Origin: JAGVSR01 sp033765145
GTDB lineage: Bacteria; Pseudomonadota; Alphaproteobacteria; Rhizobiales; Hyphomicrobiaceae
NCBI GenBank assembly: GCA_033765145.1
Contig: JANRIH010000002.1
Location: forward strand, 18,731-82,730
Length of the DNA stretch: 64,000 nucleotides
Reading direction: 5' to 3'
Shown: positions 26,381 through 35,772 of the stretch, piece after piece
Position numbering within the stretch: position 1 is the first letter of the stretch
Layout: each line of letters begins with the position of its first letter
Translations under genes and position numbers: made by a program
The notes under the pieces: generated by a model
The model's database searches: none
The model's input: only the letters and a program-made list of their open reading frames with translations
What the model was told of the DNA's origin: nothing

Positions 26381-27214
26381 TTACGGCACCGCATATCCAA
26401 AGCGCTCGGCGAGTGGCCGAAGGTCGGCGGCCGCGCGCTCGCGCGCCTCACGGTCAAAAAGTTCGGCGTAGGCGGGCACGGGACGAAGGCTCAGAATTTC
26501 CGTCGAACGCGGCCGCCATTGCAGTCGCTGGAGCCGGTTCCAGACGAGCTTTCTCGTCGGCGGCGGAAGCGGGCTAGCGTGGCTCTTCGCCTCAAGCCCG
26601 AGATGCTGCGCGAACGTCTCGACCGCCGCGCGCGGCCCAGCAACGATGTCCTCGAACTTGAGGACGAGCACCCCGGGGCGGTCCGCCCATTGCTCGACAT
26701 GACGGCGCAGATAAAATGCCTTCGCAGAGAGCCACGCGTCCCTTTCGGCCACCGACGCCGCGGTCGAAAGACCTTCGAAGATGAACGTCGAGGCAAGGAC
26801 GCGGGCAGGATCGCGGACGACGTAGATGAGTTTTGTCCCGTTCGCGATCCAGTCCGCAATACCCGGCGCGCGAGACTTGAGATTGGCAAGATCGGGGTCG
26901 AGCCAATGTGTCTTGACGAGAGGGATGCGGTGCCGTGCGAGCCCGTCGGCCACGCGCCGAACGCTCGCGCTCGTCGCACTTTCGATCAGCACCGCATCGA
27001 GCGACACGTAGAGCGAACTGAGCGGCGCGAGCAGCGGCTTCGACGGCGCCAGGACGGGAAAGTTGTATCGCAGCAGATCGATGGTTGCGTGCGTTCCTGA
27101 TCGCGGATGCGACACGAGTAGAACGCCACTCTTCGACGCGAGCGCCGCCGCGTTGAGATCGTCGAGCGATGCCGGCAATGTCTCGACGATGCGGCCCATC
27201 ATACGGCGAGACAC
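26381..27214 (-). CDS. Carbohydrate sulfotransferase-like protein
   Basis: The 277-residue product (GTG start at 27214; ATG codons at 27202 and 27199 are alternatives) has the PAPS-binding signatures of the sulfotransferase family: the 5'-phosphosulfate loop VSHPRSGTH at about 34-42 and the 3'-phosphate segment IYVVRDPARVLAST near 131-144. A conserved LVLKFEDIVAGP follows later. It should transfer sulfate from PAPS to a hydroxyl group. Among glycosyltransferase genes its likely target is the exopolysaccharide repeat unit, which would make it a sulfated polymer. No PAPS synthesis genes are in the window. Confidence 0.82.
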   Translation of the reverse strand: MSRRMMGRIVETLPASLDDLNAAALASKSGVLLVSHPRSGTHATIDLLRYNFPVLAPSKPLLAPLSSLYVSLDAVLIESATSASVRRVADGLARHRIPLVKTHWLDPDLANLKSRAPGIADWIANGTKLIYVVRDPARVLASTFIFEGLSTAASVAERDAWLSAKAFYLRRHVEQWADRPGVLVLKFEDIVAGPRAAVETFAQHLGLEAKSHASPLPPPTRKLVWNRLQRLQWRPRSTEILSLRPVPAYAELFDREARERAAADLRPLAERFGYAVP

Positions 27215-27280
27215 CTGTCCGAGGGATATGAGGTCGCGGCCGTGTTTCGGTACGGGCGCCTCATGGAAGAAACCACCACG

Positions 27281-27829
27281 TCAGGTTGTTGATCCATCGG
27301 ACCTCGGCCTTGTGCGCAATCCAGGTTCGAGAGACACGATCACATGCCGCGCCACGTCGCGCGTCACGACCATGCCGAACGCGACGACCGCTCCAGCCCC
27401 GATCGTCACACCAGGGGCAACGCTCGCACGCGCTGCAACCCACGCGCCGTCTTCGATCCTGACCGGACGCGTGACGAGATCGAACGTCTCCCGGCTCCAA
27501 TCGTGACTACCCGTGCAGATGTAGACGTCCTGCGAAAGACAGCAGTGCGCTCCGACCGTCACCTCTGCGAGATTGTCGATCCAGATATTCTCTCCGAGCC
27601 AGCTGTGATCGCCGACGACGAGCCGCCAGGGAAACTTCACGCGGACGCGCGGCTTGACAACAACGCCCGTCCCGATCCTCGCACCGAACATCCGAAGCAG
27701 GGCACGCCGCCAACCGGAGCCGGGAATCGACGATGCCACCAGCGGATGAGCGACACCGATCCACAAAGCCTCCACGAGCCTGCCACGACCCCGATCGAAA
27801 CCACGATTGTCGAAGCGGTCTAGGCGCAC
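27281..27829 (-). CDS. WcaF-like hexapeptide O-acetyltransferase
   Basis: I start at a GTG giving MRLDRFDNRGFDRGR, the characteristic beginning of colanic-acid-type acetyltransferases; the upstream open frame overlaps the preceding gene and is not family-like. The 182-residue protein has the left-handed beta-helix hexapeptide pattern (IGTGVVVKPRVRVK, VGDHSWLGENIWID, VTVGAHCCLSQDVYICTGSHDW) and the catalytic-type His in GSHDW. It probably transfers an acetyl group from acetyl-CoA to a sugar hydroxyl in the cytoplasm. The gene lies 52 bp after the preceding glycosyltransferase gene. Confidence 0.85.
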   Translation of the reverse strand: MRLDRFDNRGFDRGRGRLVEALWIGVAHPLVASSIPGSGWRRALLRMFGARIGTGVVVKPRVRVKFPWRLVVGDHSWLGENIWIDNLAEVTVGAHCCLSQDVYICTGSHDWSRETFDLVTRPVRIEDGAWVAARASVAPGVTIGAGAVVAFGMVVTRDVARHVIVSLEPGLRTRPRSDGSTT

Positions 27830-27881
27830 GGCGGTGCATCCGATGTAGCGGCCGTCGGACGATCGAGACGCCAGACGGCCA

Positions 27882-29114
27882 TCAGATCGCCCACGCGTAG
27901 GATGCGGCAACCATCCGATCCAGCGAGCGCCGCGAGCGCTGGCCACCCGCAATCGCCGCATTGGCCGCCGCCAGCGCGCCGGACGCGAACCTCTGCGGGC
28001 CGTATTCGCCGACGACATTCGCGGACGCCTCGCCCATCCGGACCCGCGCCGAATCCGGCAGATCGTCGAGGGCCGCAAAACGCTGCGCGATCGCGTCGAC
28101 ATCGTCGTATCGAACGATGTAGCCGTTCTCCCCCTCGCGCACGAGATCGGCCGCACAGCCGCAGACACTCGACACGATCACAGGCAGTCCCGACGCCATC
28201 GCCTCGTTGACGACGAGCCCCCACGGCTCGATCCGGCTCACGTGCACGAACCCGAGCGCGAGACCATAGTAGACCGGAAGATCGCCGTATTGCTTGAAGC
28301 CTGGCATCAAGACGTGCGCGTCGAGTTCGAGCTCGGATCGGAGCGCGCGAAGAGCGCCGGCCTCCGCGCCGTCACCGAGGAGTACGAGTCGCGCCGAAGA
28401 CGTCGGTCGCGATTCGCGGAAACGGCGGAACGCCACCAGGAGGCGATCGAGATTCTTGATCGCAATGAACCGAGCGGACGCGAGAAAATAGCGCTCGGGC
28501 AATAGATAGCGCTCCCGCAACGCGCGTTCGTTCGCGCGCGCGGCCACCGAACCGACGGCAAAGTAATCGTTGTCGATCGCGTTGTATCCGAGCCTGATGG
28601 CATCGTCAGCGATTCCAAGCTGCGCGAGATACGCCTTTTGCGGCGCGCCTCCGACAAGACCCGCGTCGTGGAGCCTGACGATCCGGCTCTTCAAATGTTC
28701 CTTCCATCCCGATCGCGGCGCGTCAACGAATGTGCTTTCCGACATGAGGACGGTCGGCACGCGCCGCGCGAGACACCACCGCGTGGCCGAGATCGCAGCC
28801 GTTGTCGCCCAGCCGGGCACGAGCACCACATCCGGCCGGAAGTCCTCGAGAGCACGCACAAGTGCAGACGCGAGGTCCCGTTTGTCGACCTGGCGCGAAT
28901 CCGCCACCTCGAACAGCGTCCGGCGCTCAAACCGTGTCGGCCGCTCGACCTTGTCCCACTGGTAGACCTGACTGCGCGCGGCAACCTCGACGCCGAGCGT
29001 CGGCGTCACAGCGCCGAGCGCATCGATGCGCGCCACGTGGTACGGCCCGAAGTTGTCGAAGATGACCGCGAGCCGTGGACCCTGCCGACCTATCGCCGCC
29101 GCCCCATTCTTCAT
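27882..29114 (-). CDS. Glycosyltransferase family 4
   Basis: The ATG at 29114 (MKNGAAAIG) gives 410 residues; the open frame extends into the upstream polymerase gene but that part is not homologous. After a short tail come LAVIFDNFGPYHVARIDAL (acceptor domain), FLASARFIAIKNLDRLL, and an E-x7-E motif in EPWGLVVNEAMASGLPVI. This is a standard retaining GT-B enzyme; WGLVVNE resembles groups transferring hexoses in O-antigen-like polymers. It follows the Wzy-like gene by 31 bp in the same direction. Confidence 0.86.
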   Translation of the reverse strand: MKNGAAAIGRQGPRLAVIFDNFGPYHVARIDALGAVTPTLGVEVAARSQVYQWDKVERPTRFERRTLFEVADSRQVDKRDLASALVRALEDFRPDVVLVPGWATTAAISATRWCLARRVPTVLMSESTFVDAPRSGWKEHLKSRIVRLHDAGLVGGAPQKAYLAQLGIADDAIRLGYNAIDNDYFAVGSVAARANERALRERYLLPERYFLASARFIAIKNLDRLLVAFRRFRESRPTSSARLVLLGDGAEAGALRALRSELELDAHVLMPGFKQYGDLPVYYGLALGFVHVSRIEPWGLVVNEAMASGLPVIVSSVCGCAADLVREGENGYIVRYDDVDAIAQRFAALDDLPDSARVRMGEASANVVGEYGPQRFASGALAAANAAIAGGQRSRRSLDRMVAASYAWAI

Positions 29115-29145
29115 CTGTTGCCTCGTCCGCTCGGCACGACCATCC

Positions 29146-30594
29146 TCACGGGTTAAGTTCGCCTCTGGGCCCAACCTTCCCCTGCCCGAGACTTTGAGCA
29201 TCGATCCGATCGTCTTGTCCGGTGCCTCGTGCCCTCATCCGCGCCTGGGGAGTAGACACTGATCCACGGGCCTCCGCAGGACCTGCGCCGACGGGCAGCG
29301 CAAGACGCCCATCGCGCGGTCCGCGACGACCCCAGTGCCGAAGCCGGCGCGCAGCGCGGAAAATGAACCACGTGAAAAGCAGCACTTGCGGAATGAAGAT
29401 GAACAGCCACTCCGTCGCGTGCGTGACCGCGTGGAGCGACGTGCCGATGACCGTGCAATAATAGTACTGGTCCTTGATGGAGCCATCCATGCCCCGGACC
29501 CACCACCCGCGCATCAGCCGCGCGATGAAATAGAAGACCAGCACACCCAACGGCCCGAACGCCATGAACGTATCCGCAAACCCCGTATACGTCGTGCCGA
29601 TGTGCCGGACATAACCGTAAATCTCGACCGGAAGGTCGGGAATGTCGAACTGAAGGGACTTCTTGAGATCGAGCCCCACGACCTGTCCAGGCACAAAGCG
29701 AAAGACAAAGAAGTTCCAGTAGTGCAGGCCGTAGTCGAACCGAAGGGTCTCCCATGATGCCGCGATGTAGTGGATCGCGTTCGACACCTCGAATACCGCA
29801 TTCTGCCCCGTGTTGGTGAAGCTTCCGAGCCAGTCGATCTGCATCATCTCGTCGAAGGTCGGCAGCCGCGCGTCTCCCTCGCGCACCATCGGATCGTTGA
29901 TCGTCGTGACGAGACTTCGATATTGCCCGGCAGCCGATATGAAGATGGCGCCGGCGGCAATCCCACCGAGCATGAGCCACTTCGGGACGAGAAATCGCCA
30001 CTGAAACCACAATGCGCAGAGCGTGATGAGCGTCAGATCGACGGCCGGCCCGCGCCTGCCTCCGAACAGGATGAAGCTCGACAGCGTCATAACGTTGAAG
30101 ACGACGATGCCGAGCGCCAGCATGGAGGGCCGCTGGAGATAGAGCAGCAGAGCCAGAGCGTAACCGAAGTACTGCGCCTTGTAGAAGAAGAAGTAGATGG
30201 TCACGATGCCGGTCGTAAGGCCCTCCTCGGTTTGAGTGGCATTGCTCCTCAGAATGAGACCATAGGCGAGCGCACCGATCGCGGAGAGGATCATCGCGCC
30301 GATAAGCAGACTCCGCTCGTCGAATTCCGGCTTCTTGCTGAGGCGTCGAATGCGCGTCCGATCACCGAACCAGATGGCAAGCATCGCCGCCGACGCATAA
30401 AACATCGTCAGCGCAAAGGCACCGGCCGGCAACTCGTAGGATTCGGTGAGCTTGATCGCCTGCGGCAGAAACCACCCGGCCATCACGGCGGCAGCCAGGA
30501 ATGGATACTGCAAGACGCCCGCGCGCAGATTGAGCCCGCGAATGACGAGCGCCGCCACCACGGCGATGAGAAGTCCGAGCGCGAGACTGTTCAA
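29146..30594 (-). CDS. Wzy-like oligosaccharide repeat-unit polymerase
   Basis: The first in-frame start is a TTG, giving 482 residues. The protein has about ten to twelve membrane helices and a large central loop (about 215-330) with conserved-looking segments such as FGGRRGPAVDLTLI and GFADTFMAFGPLGVLVFY. This is the layout of the O-antigen polymerase family that joins lipid-linked repeat units in the periplasm. Sequence similarity within this family is low, so the assignment rests on topology and on location among glycosyltransferases and a flippase. It differs from the Wzy/ligase protein at 43854-45425. Confidence 0.75.
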   Translation of the reverse strand: MNSLALGLLIAVVAALVIRGLNLRAGVLQYPFLAAAVMAGWFLPQAIKLTESYELPAGAFALTMFYASAAMLAIWFGDRTRIRRLSKKPEFDERSLLIGAMILSAIGALAYGLILRSNATQTEEGLTTGIVTIYFFFYKAQYFGYALALLLYLQRPSMLALGIVVFNVMTLSSFILFGGRRGPAVDLTLITLCALWFQWRFLVPKWLMLGGIAAGAIFISAAGQYRSLVTTINDPMVREGDARLPTFDEMMQIDWLGSFTNTGQNAVFEVSNAIHYIAASWETLRFDYGLHYWNFFVFRFVPGQVVGLDLKKSLQFDIPDLPVEIYGYVRHIGTTYTGFADTFMAFGPLGVLVFYFIARLMRGWWVRGMDGSIKDQYYYCTVIGTSLHAVTHATEWLFIFIPQVLLFTWFIFRAARRLRHWGRRGPRDGRLALPVGAGPAEARGSVSTPQARMRARGTGQDDRIDAQSLGQGKVGPRGELNP

Positions 30595-30658
30595 GCGCGC
30601 CTCCAGAACAACACATTCGCGACTAGCCGACGGGACTTCACACTACCATCGACATGCA

Positions 30659-31912
30659 TCAGAGTGAACTTTCGACCGGATAGACGGCGCGCCCCATCAC
30701 AAGTCTCAGAAAGTCGTCGACCACCCGTTCTGCTCCGAAGTCTCCGACCCTCACCACAGCCGCGCGCGAAAGACCTTCGAGTTCGCCCGGATTTTCGACG
30801 AACCAGCGGATCTGTTCCGCGATGCGATCGGCCGTGACCTCAGTCAAAATGCGGCCGCTTCGAAAATCCTCGACCACCGAACCGCAGCAACGCGAGGCGA
30901 TGACCGGAAGCCCGCGCGCCATCGCCTCGATCTGCGTTAAGCCGAAGCCATCCGAATGCGTCGGCAGAATGAAGACGTCGGCGGCGTCGTAGTGTGCGCC
31001 CGTTTCGCTCCGAGGAACGGCCGGCACACAGACGGCATTCGCAAGCCCGTCGAATGCAGCTGCGACATCGGGAGAGGTCGCCCCGACGAGCGTGAGATGC
31101 ACCGGCACATCCTTCAGCAATCGCATGGCCGAGGCCAGTTCCAAAGCGCCTTTCCGGACATTGATCTGTCCGAGAAACAGAAGACGCAAGGGATCGTCAT
31201 TCGAATAGGCCCGCCCGCGCCGAACGCGCGGCGGAGAACACGGCGACGGCACGTACGCAAGTGGCACGACCCCGATTTTGTCCGCCGCCACACCTGCCCG
31301 CGCGAGCAGCTCCGCCGACCAATTCGAATTCGCGACAATGACGTCCGCGAGTTCGACCTCCTCCCGCCATTTCGTCCAATAGGATGGAGGCGGTCGCCGG
31401 CCGACGTTCATGGCTATGCCGTTGCGGCGAGCCACTTCGGCGACGATCTCGTCCTCGACGGGTCCGGGATCGATCTGCCCGAGTACTGTTCGACATCCCT
31501 GCCTCTTTGCCGCGCGAAAGATGTCGCCCGCCGCATAGCTGTAGGCGAAGACCGCCGGACGCCGATCGAGAATGCCCGACCGCATCAGGGCCCGGCTCGC
31601 CCACGACCCGAACCGGGCATTCCGCATCATGATGGCGTCCCAGTCTGTTCGCCCGGCAAGGCGCATCATGGCCTCGTGAGCCAACATCGAGAGCAAGGGC
31701 GGCGCCAGGACGCGTTCAGATTGAAGCGCCGGATGGCTCCGTTCTCCAAGACGGCGCGCGAGAGATCCGCCAGCATGCGACGCAACTTGCCGCGCTCCTC
31801 CCTCACCGACCCAGATATCCGTGACGAGGGCCGCAAGCCGTCCGCGCCGCGCAAATTCGGCCGCGACGACGTAATGCTCACGTGCGCCGATCTGACAGAC
31901 AACGACGCTCAC
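30659..31912 (-). CDS. Glycosyltransferase family 4
   Basis: The 417-residue protein starts at a GTG (MSVVVCQIGAREHYV). The C-domain holds RLLFLGQINVRKGALEL and the E-x7-E motif in SDGFGLTQIEAMARGLPVI; the N-domain has VFAYSYAAGDIF and a conserved-looking GQIDPGP segment. It is a retaining GT-B enzyme, and the REHYVVAAEFARRG start is typical of a subgroup frequent in alphaproteobacterial and cyanobacterial exopolysaccharide loci. Sugar donor unknown. Confidence 0.85.
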   Translation of the reverse strand: MSVVVCQIGAREHYVVAAEFARRGRLAALVTDIWVGEGGARQVASHAGGSLARRLGERSHPALQSERVLAPPLLSMLAHEAMMRLAGRTDWDAIMMRNARFGSWASRALMRSGILDRRPAVFAYSYAAGDIFRAAKRQGCRTVLGQIDPGPVEDEIVAEVARRNGIAMNVGRRPPPSYWTKWREEVELADVIVANSNWSAELLARAGVAADKIGVVPLAYVPSPCSPPRVRRGRAYSNDDPLRLLFLGQINVRKGALELASAMRLLKDVPVHLTLVGATSPDVAAAFDGLANAVCVPAVPRSETGAHYDAADVFILPTHSDGFGLTQIEAMARGLPVIASRCCGSVVEDFRSGRILTEVTADRIAEQIRWFVENPGELEGLSRAAVVRVGDFGAERVVDDFLRLVMGRAVYPVESSL

Positions 31913-31969
31913 GCTAGTTCAAAATGCATCCGGCCGCGCGATCGGCGGCCTCGGTGTCGGCCCGCACCG

Positions 31970-32509
31970 TCACCCGAGCCAAGGGCGGAAGTCGAGCCGA
32001 TAGGCAAGGTCGCGCGACCTCTGGCCGATGACTTGAGCGGGATTGCCCGCGACGATCGTATAAGGCGCCACATTACGCGACACGACTGCGCCGGCCGCCA
32101 CGACGGCCCCTTCGCCGATTTCAATCCCCGGCAGCACGATCGCGCGATATCCGATCCACGCGCGGTCCCCGATCACCACATCGCCGCCCTTGTCCGCGAA
32201 GTCGCGCGACTGCGGATCGTGGCCAAGCGTCAGGATCGAGGCTTCAGGACCAATGGAAACATCCGAGCCCGTCAGAACCCGAAATCCCCGCCCATCGATC
32301 AGCGTCCCGAAGTTGATGACGTTGCGCTCACCGAGTTCGACCTTCCGGCCGTTCAGAAATCGGCATCCGCGCTGCACGCCCGTCCCGCGCCCGAAGCGCT
32401 GAAGCCAGAACCTCAGAAATCCATGCCGGATCGTCCGGCTCGGCAGGAACGTCAGAAGGCCGTTATACGTGAAGGCCAGAACCGCGCCCGCGAACGACTT
32501 GACGGTCAC
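31970..32509 (-). CDS. Hexapeptide-repeat acyltransferase
   Basis: I choose the GTG at 32509 (MTVKSFAGAVLAFTYN), which leaves 34 bp after the methyltransferase stop; a TTG at 32590 would add 27 residues and overlap that gene. The 179-residue product has a short N-terminal amphipathic segment, then the left-handed helix repeats (LTGSDVSIGPEASILTLGHD, VVIGDRAWIGYRAIVLPG, IGEGAVVAAGAVVSRNV) and the usual C-terminal YTIVAGNPAQVIGQR. Such proteins transfer acetyl or other acyl groups to sugar hydroxyls or amines. The catalytic-type His is in GHDPQ. Confidence 0.83.
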   Translation of the reverse strand: MTVKSFAGAVLAFTYNGLLTFLPSRTIRHGFLRFWLQRFGRGTGVQRGCRFLNGRKVELGERNVINFGTLIDGRGFRVLTGSDVSIGPEASILTLGHDPQSRDFADKGGDVVIGDRAWIGYRAIVLPGIEIGEGAVVAAGAVVSRNVAPYTIVAGNPAQVIGQRSRDLAYRLDFRPWLG

Positions 32510-32543
32510 GAATGTCCGCGCCCCAGATTGGCTGCCGAAGGCA

Positions 32544-33287
32544 TCAGAAATCTCGGAACGTCTGCGACCAGTGTCGGGGAAGCTGTCCAACCTTGCGGAA
32601 GGCCGTCATCTGGGCGCGTCCGAGCGCCTGCGCCACCTTGGCTCGCAGTGTTCTCCGATCCTCCGGGCGGAACTCCATGAGGTCGATTTCCTCGACGACG
32701 CCCTTGAAATTGCGTCTCAGAAACTGAAGCGCCTTCGCAACATCCGGCCACGTCGAATCATCGAACGCCATGACACCTCCTTCGTCGAGCAGATGCGTCG
32801 CATAGATGAGGTCGATGAACACGTCCTCGAAGTGGTGCGAGCCATCGATGTAGATGAGCTGGAACGTGCGACCCTCAGCCAGCAATTGGGGCAGCGCGAC
32901 CAGGGACGGTTGCCGCACGAGCTGGACGTAGCCGTCGAGGGCTTCCATCCCGAGCTGCGTCATGCCCGCTTCGTCAAGCTCGTGCTGGAACGGATCGAGC
33001 GCCACGTGCTGACGGTGCGCATCTTGGCCTGCACGGCGATACTTGTCGCAGAAAAGCAGCGCCGAGGCCCCGCACGCGAGACCGACTTCGAGCGTCGCCG
33101 AGGGCGCGACCGCATCGAACAGGCGGTCGAGAATGAAGAGGTTGTTGAGCGTCGAGCCGCCGACGAATTTCACCGGTCCGTTGGCGCCTTGTGCCGTGCC
33201 GCTCTCCAGCATCCGCTTCAAGACCCCCGGAAAGCGAGCAGCGATTTGAGCGGCGGCTGTTTCTGTCATTCTGGCAGTTTCGATCAT
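32544..33287 (-). CDS. Class I SAM-dependent methyltransferase
   Basis: The ATG at 33287 gives 247 residues (MIETARMTETAAA); a TTG nine codons upstream is less likely. The Rossmann motif I is in LEVGLACGASALLFCDKY (about 64-81), an acidic loop follows, and LIYIDGSHHFEDVFIDL with FDDSTWPDV gives the pattern of O-methyltransferases from the CmcI/macrocin or Methyltransf_24 group. It probably methylates a sugar hydroxyl of the repeat unit. It precedes the hexapeptide acyltransferase gene and follows a glycosyltransferase. Confidence 0.83.
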   Translation of the reverse strand: MIETARMTETAAAQIAARFPGVLKRMLESGTAQGANGPVKFVGGSTLNNLFILDRLFDAVAPSATLEVGLACGASALLFCDKYRRAGQDAHRQHVALDPFQHELDEAGMTQLGMEALDGYVQLVRQPSLVALPQLLAEGRTFQLIYIDGSHHFEDVFIDLIYATHLLDEGGVMAFDDSTWPDVAKALQFLRRNFKGVVEEIDLMEFRPEDRRTLRAKVAQALGRAQMTAFRKVGQLPRHWSQTFRDF

Positions 33288-33335
33288 GACGTCATTCCAG
33301 ATACCAAAGCGCAACCTTGCTGCCGCGTCATCGCC

Positions 33336-34607
33336 TCAGCCCGCTCCCCAGAGCCGCGCGACGAAAGTCTCCGGAGCATGCGCCTTCTGCGCACCGGCCG
33401 CGCGCTGCCTCGCTTCGCCCGTGAACTCCGACCGCCGCTCGTACATTTGACCGATCGCCTCGGCCAGATTTTCAGCATCCTCATCACGAACGGCGATACC
33501 GGCCCCATGGCGCGAAACGAGATCCGCGGTCCACGTGTCGCTCGTGTAAATCACGGGCATTCCGGACGTCACGGCCTCGACCGCGACCCCCGAAATTCGC
33601 GCGGCATATGATGTGCGCCGGTACGGCAGCAACATGCAGTCGAGCCCGCCGAGTTCCGCCTCGTAGTCCGCACTCGACAGAGGGCGACGGATGAAGCGCA
33701 CGCCGGGATCCGACGTAATGTCTTGCCCCGGCTCGACGAGCGCGCCCGAACTTTCGCGCACCTCTTCGTTCCACTGCAGCACAAAACGCGCGTCCGCTTT
33801 AGGATGGCGAGACCGAAAGAGACGGATCGCATGGAGCACGAGATCAATGCCCTTCTCGAGCCGTGGCGGCCCGAGGCAGCCGAATGTGAACGGGTCATCG
33901 GCTCGGAACGCGCTCGTTCGCGTTCCTCGGACGACGAAATTCGGATGCGGCAGCACCGTGAGCGTCTGACCAGTCAGGCGTTCGTATTCCGCCGAAAGGC
34001 GATCGCTGTCCGTCGCCAGGAGCACGCGACCGCGCCGGACTTCGGGCAGAAGTCGCGCCATCGTCCGTCGCCACATCATACGCTTGATGGGATCGAGCTG
34101 GGCAACGCCGTCAACGTACTGCCCGAGACTGTTCCGGAAGAGAAGCATGACCCGCCCGGTTCCGCGGCCAAGCTCGCGCGCGGCGAACAGTTGTGCACCC
34201 ATGACGTGGTGCAGCGCGACGGTCGGAAGAAAAACGCCGTCGAACGAGCCATGCTCTGCGACGAACGCCCGGAGCGCGCGGTAGACGAGCCAATTGTGTT
34301 CGAAAATGCCGGCGAGACGCCGCGCGGCCGAAGGATGCATGTAGACACGGTCCCACGACGATTTCGCGAACACGGGACGCGCACCGATGGCGGCCTTGAC
34401 CGTCTCGGCGACGCTGCCGTGCGCCGCGACCACTGTCTCACAGCCAATGGCCTTGTGGGCCTCGACGACGGCGCGATCGTACTCGAAAAAATGCCCGACC
34501 TCAGACTTGAGCGCTTCTTCCACGACCAGCAGCCGCTTCGGCCGAACATTATCGAACGGTGCCGCCGATCCTCGGGTCTCGACGTGTAGAACGCGGGCCG
34601 ACGACAT
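33336..34607 (-). CDS. Glycosyltransferase family 4
   Basis: The ATG at 34607 directly follows a GTG at 34610, either of which could serve; the product is about 423 residues. The N-domain has KRLLVVEEALKSEVGHFFEY and a long insertion. The C-domain has FTFGCLGPPRLEKGIDLVL and a modified E-x7-E region in ARISGVAVEAVTSGMPVIYT, where only the second Glu is conserved. This is a divergent member of the GT-B superfamily, probably still active. It starts seven bases downstream of the preceding glycosyltransferase gene. Confidence 0.78.
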   Translation of the reverse strand: MSSARVLHVETRGSAAPFDNVRPKRLLVVEEALKSEVGHFFEYDRAVVEAHKAIGCETVVAAHGSVAETVKAAIGARPVFAKSSWDRVYMHPSAARRLAGIFEHNWLVYRALRAFVAEHGSFDGVFLPTVALHHVMGAQLFAARELGRGTGRVMLLFRNSLGQYVDGVAQLDPIKRMMWRRTMARLLPEVRRGRVLLATDSDRLSAEYERLTGQTLTVLPHPNFVVRGTRTSAFRADDPFTFGCLGPPRLEKGIDLVLHAIRLFRSRHPKADARFVLQWNEEVRESSGALVEPGQDITSDPGVRFIRRPLSSADYEAELGGLDCMLLPYRRTSYAARISGVAVEAVTSGMPVIYTSDTWTADLVSRHGAGIAVRDEDAENLAEAIGQMYERRSEFTGEARQRAAGAQKAHAPETFVARLWGAG

Positions 34608-34614
34608 CACCGAT

Positions 34615-35772
34615 CTAGCTCACCGCTCGACACAAGCCCGCCTCGCCCCAGAGCTTGCGCCGAACGAGCGTGGCATTCATCGCCCACGAGTTCTCATAGG
34701 TAAACCGGTGCCAGTCGGGCTTCGGTGGATCAGTGAGGAAACGCGCGAGTGCGTCGGCAATCGCTGTGGAATCGTCGGGCTCGACCCAGAGACCGACACC
34801 ACCACCTTCGATCAATTCCCGTGTCGATGCCGCGCCGCTCGAAACGAGGCACGGCAGCCGATAGTTGAACGTGACGCCAAGCGCGGCACTCGAAGAGCGG
34901 AACGAGCGCGCATACGTCTGCACAGAAAGGTCGCTCGCTGAGAGTATGTCGGCGACTTCCTGTTGGGAATGAAACCGCGTCCGCCAGATGACCCGGTCTG
35001 CGACGCCCACCGCTTCGGCCCGTTCGCGATAAACGGAGATCGGCTTGTTGCCGCCTCCTTGTTCCGTGCCAGCCACCAGCAGCACGAACTCCGGCCGTTC
35101 CTTCAGCGCGTCGATGACGAGATCGAGGTTCTTATTGTCGCGAATGAACCCGAACGCCGTCAGCAGATTGACAGCCTCGGGGATGCCGAGCTCGCGCCGC
35201 ACTTCAGAGCGGGACTTCTGCGGCGGCGGATAGGCGTGAATGCCATAGGGAATCCGCGCGACGTCGGCACTCGGAGGACAATCGCCGCGCTCGTTCGTAT
35301 GGACGAAGATCGTATCGAATTGAGCAAGGGCCATCTCGACCGACAGGCGATGCCAAGCCTCCGGTCCGACGACGTGCTCGCGCTTGGGATCGTGCAGGAT
35401 CGTATGGACTTTCCACCCGGCCTGCCGGAGCGCTTTCAGCCGCCACGCCCAGAGAGGCGCGAGATACTCGGAGAAGTGCACGAGAAGATGTGCCGGAGTA
35501 AGCCGCGCCAGGTCCCGATGCAGACGCTGGAAGTTCGCCAGGATCGAGCGCGCCAGAGCCATCTGCCGGACCACTTTAGAGCCCGTCGCTTTGCCGACAC
35601 GCGGGTCGGCCAGCACCGGCCGCGCGTCGTAGCGCAATTCCCGGCCTTCGATGAGCGCCGGCGCGCAATAGAGCACGACATCCACCCCCTGATCAGCCAA
35701 CGCGTTGGCCTGATCATGCGCATAGTCGGAAATCCCACCCCGACCCAGCTCACAGAACGCGTAGAGTTTCAC
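34615..35772 (-). CDS. Glycosyltransferase family 4 (divergent)
   Basis: The GTG start overlaps the gmd stop as GTGA. The 385-residue protein has MKLYAFCELGRGGISDYAHD at its N-terminus, an FGFIRDNKNLDLVIDAL C-domain strand typical of GT4, and SSAALGVTFNYRLPCLVSS in place of the usual E-x7-E, so the second catalytic-type Glu is missing or displaced. It is likely a GT-B enzyme with an altered donor pocket. Adjacent to gmd, a fucose- or related deoxyhexose-transfer role is conceivable but unsupported by the sequence itself. Confidence 0.75.
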   Translation of the reverse strand: MKLYAFCELGRGGISDYAHDQANALADQGVDVVLYCAPALIEGRELRYDARPVLADPRVGKATGSKVVRQMALARSILANFQRLHRDLARLTPAHLLVHFSEYLAPLWAWRLKALRQAGWKVHTILHDPKREHVVGPEAWHRLSVEMALAQFDTIFVHTNERGDCPPSADVARIPYGIHAYPPPQKSRSEVRRELGIPEAVNLLTAFGFIRDNKNLDLVIDALKERPEFVLLVAGTEQGGGNKPISVYRERAEAVGVADRVIWRTRFHSQQEVADILSASDLSVQTYARSFRSSSAALGVTFNYRLPCLVSSGAASTRELIEGGGVGLWVEPDDSTAIADALARFLTDPPKPDWHRFTYENSWAMNATLVRRKLWGEAGLCRAVS

